Shown one piece after another: positions 1 through 5,219 of a stretch of 6,927 nt of DNA; position 1 is the first letter of the stretch, and each line of letters opens with the position of its first letter. This DNA is from Alphaproteobacteria bacterium. GTDB taxonomy: Bacteria > Pseudomonadota > Alphaproteobacteria > JAJFFI01. Below the pieces are notes generated by a model. That model searched no databases and was not told the DNA's origin. It was given only the letters and a program-made list of their open reading frames with translations. The translations under genes and the position numbers were made by a program. Location: contig JAJFFI010000322.1 in NCBI GenBank assembly GCA_021776755.1, positions 1 to 6,927 of the forward strand, given 5' to 3'.

Positions 1-95
1 CGGGCCCGCTGGTGCTCGATCCCAAAACCGGCGTCAACAGCGAGCACTCCGTCGAGGCGCTCAAGCGCTGGACCCTCGAAGCGCACGCCGGCTGA
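1..95 (+). CDS. C-terminal end of an unidentified protein (partial, 5' end outside window)
   Basis: An open frame runs from the window edge (first full codon at 3) to a TGA at 93-95. It encodes 30 residues that include LVLDPKTGVNSEHSVEALK and end in EAHAG. About 27 of the 30 codons end in G or C, the same pattern as the clear genes in this window, which is the main reason to call it real. No motif is visible and the family is not recognised, so no function is proposed. It lies 51 bp upstream of the CDP-alcohol phosphatidyltransferase on the same strand and could belong to the same operon. Confidence 0.6.
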   Translation, partial: GPLVLDPKTGVNSEHSVEALKRWTLEAHAG

Positions 96-115
96 CGCAA
101 CCCAATTCGCTGGAC

Positions 116-131
116 GCCCCGCCGCCGGGGC
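116..131 (+). other. GC-rich hairpin between two genes
   Basis: A perfect 6-bp inverted repeat, GCCCCG (116-121) and CGGGGC (126-131), encloses the loop CCGC. It sits 15 nt before the ATG of the next gene. No T-run follows, so it is not a convincing intrinsic terminator. It might slow readthrough or affect translation of the downstream gene, whose Shine-Dalgarno is poor. In such GC-rich DNA it could also be chance. Confidence 0.3.
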
Positions 132-146
132 ACTAAATCACGGCCC

Positions 147-758
147 ATGAGCCACAACACCTGGATCCATCGGGGCGTCCGCGTCCTCGTCCGCCCGCTC
201 GCGAAAACGCCGGTCACACCGAACCAGATCACCGTGCTGCGCTTGCTCACCGGGCTCGCCGCCGTGTTCTGTTTTGCCATCGCCGATCCGGTGCGCTGGA
301 TCTACTGGGGCGTCGGGCTGTTCGTGCTGTCGATGCTGCTCGACCGCGCCGATGGCGAACTCGCCCGGCTCACCGGCAAATACTCGGCTTTCGGTCACAA
401 GCTCGACCTCATCTCCGACGCGCTCATCAACGGGCTCGTCTTCGTCGGCATCGGCTGGGGCGTCATGCGGACGACGGACCTCGGCGTCTGGGCCCTCGCG
501 ATGGGTGTTGCCGCGGGTGCTGGCGTCGCAACCATCCTCTGGCTCGTCATGCGCATGGAAGCGGCCGACGGCGAGCGCGCCGGCGAACTCGAGGGGGCGG
601 CCGGTTTCGACCCCGACGACGGCATTCTCGCGGTGCCGGTCGCGATGCTGTTCGGCCTCGGTTATTGGCTCATCATCGCCGCCGCCATCGGCGCGCCGGG
701 GTTTGCGATCTACATGTTCTGGAAATTCCGCCGGGAGCGCCGGATGGACGCGGGATGA
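147..758 (+). CDS. CDP-alcohol phosphatidyltransferase family membrane enzyme
   Basis: This is a 203-residue integral membrane protein. Enzymes of this family replace the CMP of a CDP-activated alcohol (for example CDP-diacylglycerol) with another alcohol, making phospholipids or related phosphodiesters in the cytoplasmic membrane. The full family signature D-x2-D-G-x2-A-R-x8-G-x3-D-x3-D is present: D66, D69, G70, A73, R74, G83, D87 and D91. These aspartates bind the metal ions and D91 is expected to be the catalytic base. TPNQIT at 24-29 is the usual N-terminal family motif. About six hydrophobic segments follow, at roughly 28-46, 49-65, 89-107, 112-135 and two within 159-192. The acceptor alcohol cannot be deduced. 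The ATG at 147 has no good Shine-Dalgarno, but it is the start that places TPNQIT at the usual distance. The stop overlaps the next start as ATGA, implying translational coupling. Confidence 0.9.
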   Translation: MSHNTWIHRGVRVLVRPLAKTPVTPNQITVLRLLTGLAAVFCFAIADPVRWIYWGVGLFVLSMLLDRADGELARLTGKYSAFGHKLDLISDALINGLVFVGIGWGVMRTTDLGVWALAMGVAAGAGVATILWLVMRMEAADGERAGELEGAAGFDPDDGILAVPVAMLFGLGYWLIIAAAIGAPGFAIYMFWKFRRERRMDAG

Positions 759-1447
759 CCGAGGCGCTGGCACTACTGCTCGACCATTTGCGCGACCCGG
801 CGCACGCCTGGAGTATCGGCACCTATGGCGCCATCGCCGAGTTCACCCGCGATCCCGGTGAGGCGGATACCGAAACGTTCACGGGCTCCGGCGCGAAAGT
901 TGCCACACCCCGCGGCGCGATCGCGATTTCGCTCGACGCTCCGGTGATACTCACCGAGTACGAAAGCCGCGGCCATCACGGCGGCGCCAGCGTGCGCACG
1001 GTCATGGCATGCCTGCCTACCGCTGACGCGCAGCGCGCGGCCCGCACCACGATCACCGAAACCGGTCCGGACGACGACGCAATCGCGGGGCAAGGCATCC
1101 TCTTCGACATGGGCCTCGGCGTTCCGCATGTGGACATCTTCGTCCGCACGGGAGATGCCGCCCTGCAGGCGGAGCTCCACAAGCATCTCGGCAAATCCAT
1201 CCTCGACCCCGACAATCCCGCGATGGCCGTGATCAAGGAGGCGAGCCCGCACCGGGTTTTCGCCTCCCGCCTCGGCCGCATCGAGGTCCTGCAGCAAATC
1301 GGCTCGACCGCGAGGGGCGTCCCGACACCCGAGGGTCCGCACACCCACGTGCTGCCAAAGCTTCTGCGACTCAACCGCACCCACGCCCGCAATGCCCCGG
1401 TGCCCGAGGGCATGGTCCCGGCGCTGAACCTCTATCCGGCCCACTAG
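755..1447 (+). CDS. Conserved hypothetical protein with C-terminal HTHVLPKLL motif
   Basis: This is a 230-residue, apparently soluble protein with no signal peptide or membrane segment. The start at 755 is chosen because its ATG overlaps the upstream TGA, and the frame before it is an overlap with the phosphatidyltransferase gene. Visible landmarks are WSIGTYGAIAEF near the N-terminus (19-30), RGHHGG (72-77), a glycine-rich FDMGLGVPHVDIF (117-129) and GPHTHVLPKLLRLNRTHA near the C-terminus (194-211). Ten histidines, several clustered, would be compatible with metal or cofactor binding, but that is inference. It resembles a conserved alphaproteobacterial family of unknown function, possibly the one catalogued as DUF6925; that name is from memory and not verified. 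Coupling to the CDP-alcohol phosphatidyltransferase suggests the two work together. It ends 6 bp from the stop of the convergent kinase gene. Confidence 0.8.
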   Translation: MTEALALLLDHLRDPAHAWSIGTYGAIAEFTRDPGEADTETFTGSGAKVATPRGAIAISLDAPVILTEYESRGHHGGASVRTVMACLPTADAQRAARTTITETGPDDDAIAGQGILFDMGLGVPHVDIFVRTGDAALQAELHKHLGKSILDPDNPAMAVIKEASPHRVFASRLGRIEVLQQIGSTARGVPTPEGPHTHVLPKLLRLNRTHARNAPVPEGMVPALNLYPAH

Positions 1448-1453
1448 GTAGCG

Positions 1454-2050
1454 TTACGCCTTTCCCTCAAGGGGAGAGGAGCTTTTCTCAAATTGACGCA
1501 GCTGCAACTCGACCCAGACGACCCGTTCCTCGACCGACCTGATCTCCTCGGGCAAGCGCCAAACCTGGGCCGCCGGCATGAATCGCGTCGTCAGGCCTTC
1601 CACCAGATGCTGGAAATGGAGCTGCACCCAGCGGTTCGGCGTCCGCACGCCGTCGGCGATCAGCGGGATCGTGCCCCAGGGCAGCACCAGGATGGCATCC
1701 AGCATCTCGAGGTCGGCGCGCATGGTCTCGAACAGCGCATCGGTTTCGCGCTCCTCGACGCCGAACCCGTAATAGAGCCAGAACGCGAAGCTATCGACTG
1801 GCGAACGGTCGGAGACGAATCCACTGTGACTTTCCAGCGCCACCCGCATGCCGCCCACCATCTCAGCATAGAGTTCGTGGGCGAGCGCGCGGCGGTCGTC
1901 GTAGGACATCTTGTGCTGGTTCAGGCCCGCGCGGATGCGCTTGCGCATTCCTTCCGGGATGCAGGGCACGTCCCAGCGCGCGGCGAGCGCTTCGGCGAGC
2001 GTGCTCTTGCCGGTCCCGGAGCTGCCGGTGATTGCGATCCGAGGGGCCAA
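1454..2050 (-). CDS. P-loop AAA-family ATPase / NadR-like kinase
   Basis: This is a predicted 198-residue cytoplasmic P-loop protein. Walker A is GSSGTGKST, close to the N-terminus (residues 9-17 from the chosen start). A DRSPVDSFAFW segment follows near 81-91, in the place where the nucleotide-kinase-like AAA proteins (NadR ribosylnicotinamide kinase type, AAA_28) carry an acidic substrate/Mg site. The family phosphorylates small molecules or is uncharacterised, and no substrate can be named here. The frame stays open to a GTG at 2152. The first 34 codons of that longer version have much weaker G/C third positions (about 65%), include rare TTA, AGG and CGA codons, and run into the riboswitch. 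The TTG at 2050 has GGAG five bases upstream (complement of 2056-2059) and puts Walker A at the usual distance, so it is preferred; TTG at 2074 is an alternative. It is divergent from btuB. Confidence 0.8.
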   Translation of the reverse strand: MAPRIAITGSSGTGKSTLAEALAARWDVPCIPEGMRKRIRAGLNQHKMSYDDRRALAHELYAEMVGGMRVALESHSGFVSDRSPVDSFAFWLYYGFGVEERETDALFETMRADLEMLDAILVLPWGTIPLIADGVRTPNRWVQLHFQHLVEGLTTRFMPAAQVWRLPEEIRSVEERVVWVELQLRQFEKSSSPLEGKA

Positions 2051-2079
2051 GAGCGCTCCGTTCGTGCCCGCCAAATCCG

Positions 2080-2108
2080 TTGACAGCAGGCTTAACGCTT
2101 CGTTAAGG
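2080..2108 (+). promoter_or_regulatory. Putative sigma-70-type promoter for the riboswitch-btuBFCD transcript
   Basis: TTGACA at 2080-2085 is an exact -35 consensus. A 16-17 nt spacer leads to a weak -10 around GTTAAG/TTAAGG (2102-2108). This predicts a transcription start near 2114-2116, immediately before the P1 helix of the aptamer at 2118, which is where a riboswitch leader should begin. The -10 is a poor match, but -10 boxes are often loose in alphaproteobacteria. The promoter lies outside the kinase gene if that gene starts at 2050. Confidence 0.5.
2091..2107. promoter_or_regulatory. Dyad CTTAACG-CTT-CGTTAAG; matches the CtrA full-site consensus
   Basis: A perfect 7-bp inverted repeat (2091-2097 and 2101-2107) is separated by three bases. 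Inside it, TTAA at 2092-2095 and TTAA at 2103-2106 are exactly seven bases apart. That is the TTAA-N7-TTAA consensus of CtrA, the alphaproteobacterial cell-cycle response regulator. The only other TTAA noticed in the window is 2139-2142, in the conserved aptamer. The element covers the spacer and -10 of the putative btuB promoter and lies between two divergent genes, a typical operator position. Binding by CtrA is inference; another dimeric regulator is possible. Confidence 0.45.
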
Positions 2109-2117
2109 GTGAGGGGA

Positions 2118-2312
2118 AGCGAAGGCTCCCTTCGGGGATTAAAAGGGAACACGGTGGCGCGCGCAAGCGCCGATGCCGTGGCTGCCCCCGCAACTGTGAG
2201 CGGTTAGCCCGCGTTCAGTAAAAGCCACTGGGCACATGCCTCATGAAGAGGCGCCCGGGAAGGCAGAACGCAAAAGGGCTCTGATCCGCAAGCCAGGAGA
2301 CCTGCCGTCGCT
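2118..2312 (+). promoter_or_regulatory. Cobalamin (adenosylcobalamin) riboswitch aptamer
   Basis: The conserved core elements are all present and in order. Helix P1 is AGCGAAGGC (2118-2126) with GCCGTCGCT (2304-2312), with one A-G mismatch. P2 is TCCC-TTCG-GGGA (2127-2138). Then come TTAAAAGGGAA (2139-2149) and helix P3, CACGG (2150-2154) with CCGTG (2176-2180), plus an inner GGCGC/GCGCC stem. The signature CTGCCCCCGCAACTG follows (2182-2196), then GCCACTG (2224-2230). The P5 arm is GGGC/GCCC with inner GCCTC/GAGGC and loop ATGAA. CGGGAAGGC (2256-2264) and the B12 box AGCCAGGAGACCTGCCG (2291-2307) complete it. Aptamers of this class bind cobalamin and normally switch off downstream uptake or synthesis genes when the vitamin is abundant. 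The position directly before btuB agrees. Confidence 0.95.
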
Positions 2313-2407
2313 GCGTCACCCATCCGTTGTCCGGGGTGTGGCAATGGAACGGCCGTCCGTAGCGGTGACGTGGTTTACGCCACGAATCCGTTATGGAGGT
2401 CTCCAGA
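2313..2407 (+). promoter_or_regulatory. Riboswitch expression platform and btuB leader
   Basis: This stretch joins the aptamer to the btuB start codon. It can form CGTCACC (2314-2320) with GGTGACG (2364-2370), enclosing CCGTT/AACGG (2324-2328 with 2348-2352). A second hairpin, CGTGG-TTTACG-CCACG (2369-2384), shares bases 2369-2370 with the first helix, so the two compete at the junction. Near the start codon, TGGA/TCCA (2394-2397 with 2402-2405) can fold locally around the Shine-Dalgarno. AGGTCTCC (2397-2404) is perfectly complementary to GGAGACCT of the B12 box (2296-2303). No T-run follows any stem, so control of translation initiation is more likely than transcription termination. The structures were found by eye and their energies were not computed. 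Confidence 0.6.
2395..2399 (+). promoter_or_regulatory. Shine-Dalgarno GGAGG that fixes the btuB start
   Basis: GGAGG lies eight bases before the ATG at 2408. An in-frame ATG at 2393 overlaps this motif and has no ribosome binding site of its own; starting at 2408 puts a clean signal peptide at the N-terminus. The motif is partly contained in the segment complementary to the B12 box. Confidence 0.8.
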
Positions 2408-4345
2408 ATGTTTCCGACTACACCACCGAACCGCCTCGCGTCGATCGGCGCCGCGGCCGCACTGTGTCTGCTCGCATCCCCCGCAATCGCGGCCGGTGCG
2501 GCGCAACAGTCATCCGAAGTCGTCGTCTCGGCAAGCCGGGTCCCGGTTGATGCCAAAAAAGTCGGCAGCGCGATTACCGTCATCACAAAAGAAGAGCTCG
2601 ACCGCCGCGGCGTCCGCCAGATCGACGAGGCGCTCCGCACCGTGCCCGGCGTTTCGGTCAGCCGCTCGGGCGTGCTCGGCGGTCTCACCCAGGTCCGCTG
2701 CCGGGGGGCGGAGGGCAACCACACGCTGGTCCTGATCGACGGCGTCGAGAGCGCCAATCCGGCCGCCGCCGCCGAATTCGATTTCTCGGCCCTGATGTCG
2801 ACGCGCATCCAGCGCATCGAAGTGATCCGAGGGCCGCAGACCGCGATCTGGGGCGCGGACGCCATCGGCTGTGTCATCAACATCATCACGGAGACCGGTC
2901 AGAAAGGCCTCCGTGTCTCCGGCCTCGCCGAGGGCGGGACCGAGCGCACCGGCCAGCTCCAGGGCGCGATCAGCGGCGGGACAGACTGGGCCACGTTCTC
3001 CGTCGGCGGGCATATCTTCCGCACGGCCGGCATCAGTCACGGCGACGAGGATTTCGGCAACCACGAGAACGACGGCTTCTTCACGCGCCATCTCTCGGGC
3101 AAGGCCGTGATCGCGCCCTGGGATTTCGTCCGCCTCGAACTCGCCGGCGGCTGGACCAAGTCCTACGCCGAGTCCGATGGCCAGGCGGCCTTCATCGCCG
3201 ACAGCCAGCAGCACAGCCGCTTCCTCGAAAGGTTCGGCAAGGCCGAGTTGAGCCTCAGGTTCTTTGACGGCTTCATGGAGCAGATCTTCCAGGTCCAGGG
3301 CTTCGACAAGAACTCCAACTTCTTCTCGAACGGCTTTTACTCCGACACCACCGGCTTCAAGAACAAGCTTTCGTCGCAGACCAATTTCCGGGCCGAAACC
3401 AGTTTCGTCGTGCCGATCAAGCACACGCTGGCGCTGGTTTTCGAGAAGGAAGCCGAGAGCATCGAAACGCGGAACAATTTCACGCCGCAGGTGGACCGCG
3501 GTCTCCTGACCCGCAGCTTCGTCGCGGAGTACGGAGTCGCTATCGCGGACCGCACGTTCCTGTCCTACGCCTATCGTTTCGACAACAACGACTCGCTGTT
3601 TTCGGACACCGAAACCTGGCGCTTTGCGGCAGCCTATCTGCACAAGGAAACCGGCACCCGCGGGCATTTCAGCTACGGCACCGGCACCAAGAACCCGACG
3701 CTCGCCGAGCTCTTCGGCACGTTTGCAGGTTTCACGCCGAACCCGGCGCTCAAATCGGAGGAAGGCACCGGCTTTGACATCGGCGTCGAGCAGGAATTCT
3801 TCGGCGGCCGGGCCAGCCTCGACGTCACGTATTTCCAGAACCGCATCCAGAACCTGATCCAGACCACCTTCTTCCCGGTCTTCACGGCAGTGAACCGGCC
3901 GGGCACGACCCGTATCCACGGCGTCGAGGTCTCGGGCAGTGCCGAGCCGTGGCCGGGCCTCGAACTCAAGGGCCAGTACACCTACACCCTGGGGCAGGAC
4001 GCCACGAACGCTGAGCTTGTGCGCAGGCCCAAGCACATCGCGGCGCTCAACGTGAACTACCGCTTCCTCGAGGACCGGGCGAACGTCAACCTCGGCATCC
4101 AGTACAACGGCCGCGCGCGGGACACGAACTTCCTTGTCGCCGCGAACGCCCCCGGCCGGCGCGGCTCGCTTGATGCCTACACGCTGGTCAACATCACCGC
4201 CTCCTACGAGGTGATCAAGGGCGTCGAAGTCTTCGTCCGGCTCAACAACATCCTCGACACCGACCACGAGGACGTCTTCACCGCGAACTCGCAGCCCTTC
4301 TCGGCCTTCACCGGGATCAAGGCGACGTTCGACCTGATCGAGTGA
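2408..4345 (+). CDS. btuB: TonB-dependent outer-membrane cobalamin receptor BtuB
   Basis: The 645-residue precursor has a Sec signal peptide (hydrophobic core about 11-25, SPAIAA, cleavage near 28-29) and a TonB-box-like EVVVSA at 37-42. The plug domain (about 50-165) has the expected segments ITVITKEEL, LVLIDGVE (107-114), RIEVIRGP (136-143) and a VINII strand (156-160). A beta-barrel of alternating aromatic strands fills the rest. It is slightly longer than the E. coli protein (614). It imports cobalamin across the outer membrane with TonB energy. The assignment as BtuB rather than a siderophore receptor rests on the riboswitch directly upstream and btuFCD downstream. Two features are odd. 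Plug cysteines C98 and C155 replace the usual residues of the IRG and GGVINI strands. The C-terminus reads ATFDLIE, so the last residue is not the aromatic one usual for barrel assembly. Confidence 0.9.
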   Translation: MFPTTPPNRLASIGAAAALCLLASPAIAAGAAQQSSEVVVSASRVPVDAKKVGSAITVITKEELDRRGVRQIDEALRTVPGVSVSRSGVLGGLTQVRCRGAEGNHTLVLIDGVESANPAAAAEFDFSALMSTRIQRIEVIRGPQTAIWGADAIGCVINIITETGQKGLRVSGLAEGGTERTGQLQGAISGGTDWATFSVGGHIFRTAGISHGDEDFGNHENDGFFTRHLSGKAVIAPWDFVRLELAGGWTKSYAESDGQAAFIADSQQHSRFLERFGKAELSLRFFDGFMEQIFQVQGFDKNSNFFSNGFYSDTTGFKNKLSSQTNFRAETSFVVPIKHTLALVFEKEAESIETRNNFTPQVDRGLLTRSFVAEYGVAIADRTFLSYAYRFDNNDSLFSDTETWRFAAAYLHKETGTRGHFSYGTGTKNPTLAELFGTFAGFTPNPALKSEEGTGFDIGVEQEFFGGRASLDVTYFQNRIQNLIQTTFFPVFTAVNRPGTTRIHGVEVSGSAEPWPGLELKGQYTYTLGQDATNAELVRRPKHIAALNVNYRFLEDRANVNLGIQYNGRARDTNFLVAANAPGRRGSLDAYTLVNITASYEVIKGVEVFVRLNNILDTDHEDVFTANSQPFSAFTGIKATFDLIE

Positions 4346-4355
4346 TGGGGACCGC

Positions 4356-5219
4356 ATGAGCACGGCCCGGCGTATCGGACAGGCACTCGCGGCGCTTGCC
4401 GCCTTGGCTCTGCTGTGCGCCGGGCCGGCCCTTGCGGAGGGCGCGGGCAAGCCGCAACGCATCGTCTCGCTCAATCTCTGTGTCGATCAGTTGCTGGTCG
4501 AACTTGTTCCGCGCGGGCGGATCGCGGCGCTCACCAACCGCATCGACGACCCAAACCTCTCGCCGATGCCGGGGCGCGGGAAAGGCATTCCGCAGATTGC
4601 GGGCTTCGCCGAGGAGGTTATCGCCTTCAAGCCCGACCTGGTGATCGCGAGTGCCTTTTCGGCGCGAACGACCGTCAGCCTGCTCAAGCGTCTCGGCTAC
4701 CGGGTCGAAATCCTGCCGGTCGCCACGACCTTCGATGAGATCCGCGCCAACGTCCGTCATTTTTCAGAGCTCGTGGGCGAGCCCGAGGCGGGTGCCGCCA
4801 TGCTCGCCAACTTCGACCGGCGGCTCGACGCCATCACCCGGCCTCCCGGCCGCGATGCACTGGCCGCGCTTTACTGGTCGCGGGGCAGCACGTCGGGCAA
4901 GGGAACGCTGGTCGATCTCATGGTGCGTAAAGCTGGCTTCCGGAACCTTTCCGCAGCCGAAGGCTTCGGCGCCGCGGGCCGCCTCCCGCTCGAAACCCTG
5001 CTCGCGCGCCGGCCCGATGCGATCGTGATGGCCGACATCACCGGCGATCCGCCCTCGCTCGCGACCGAAGCGCTCAAGCATCCGGCACTTCGGCGTGTGC
5101 TGACAACGACGCCCGGCCTGCCCGTCGACGGCCGGCGCTGGGTCTGCGGGACTCCCGACGTGATCGTCACGATCGAGAAACTTGCGGCGTTCCGCGCGCG
5201 GATCGGGGTGCTGAAATGA
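4356..5219 (+). CDS. btuF: Periplasmic cobalamin-binding protein BtuF
   Basis: This is a 287-residue class III (Peripla_BP_2) substrate-binding protein with a Sec signal peptide ending GPALA-E (cleavage after about 27). The mature protein starts with the family's first strand, RIVSLNLCVDQLLVELVP (35-52). Further on are the PDLVIAS strand and the second-lobe segment YWSRGSTSGKGTLVDLMVRKAGFRN. It has two cysteines, C42 and C264, in the mature part. BtuF-type proteins capture cobalamin in the periplasm and dock on BtuCD. The lipobox test fails at C21 (ALLC), so it is probably soluble rather than lipid-anchored. The ATG at 4356 follows btuB by 10 bp and has GGGG five bases upstream. The 3' end overlaps btuC by 4 bp. 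Sequence alone does not separate cobalamin from heme or siderophore binding; the riboswitch and receptor favour cobalamin. Confidence 0.88.
   Translation: MSTARRIGQALAALAALALLCAGPALAEGAGKPQRIVSLNLCVDQLLVELVPRGRIAALTNRIDDPNLSPMPGRGKGIPQIAGFAEEVIAFKPDLVIASAFSARTTVSLLKRLGYRVEILPVATTFDEIRANVRHFSELVGEPEAGAAMLANFDRRLDAITRPPGRDALAALYWSRGSTSGKGTLVDLMVRKAGFRNLSAAEGFGAAGRLPLETLLARRPDAIVMADITGDPPSLATEALKHPALRRVLTTTPGLPVDGRRWVCGTPDVIVTIEKLAAFRARIGVLK

Noticed and set aside
1461..1486. Possible terminator TTTCCC-TCAA-GGGGAG followed by TTTT between the convergent genes
   Set aside because: The stem needs two G-U pairs, the T-run is only four bases, and the element lies within the kinase coding sequence. 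Too weak to call.
1493..2083. 196-codon plus-strand frame opposite the P-loop kinase
   Set aside because: The minus-strand frame carries a clear Walker A motif and good codon pattern; the plus-strand product has no recognisable feature.
2243..2379. Kissing interaction between aptamer loop L5 (ATGAA) and the hairpin loop TTTACG
   Set aside because: Only four pairs including one G-U can be drawn (TGAA with TTTA), which is not enough to support the classic loop-loop contact.
2393..2407. Earlier in-frame ATG for btuB at 2393
   Set aside because: It overlaps the GGAGG that serves the ATG at 2408 and has no ribosome binding site of its own.
4407..4418. Lipoprotein signal in BtuF at C21
   Set aside because: The residues before the cysteine (A-L-L) do not fit the lipobox, while a normal signal peptidase site GPALA-E follows at 27.
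2510..4474. 654-codon open frame on the minus strand across btuB
   Set aside because: It is the antisense of the clear btuB gene, has low-complexity acidic/arginine-rich content with no recognisable domain, and such frames are common in high-GC DNA.
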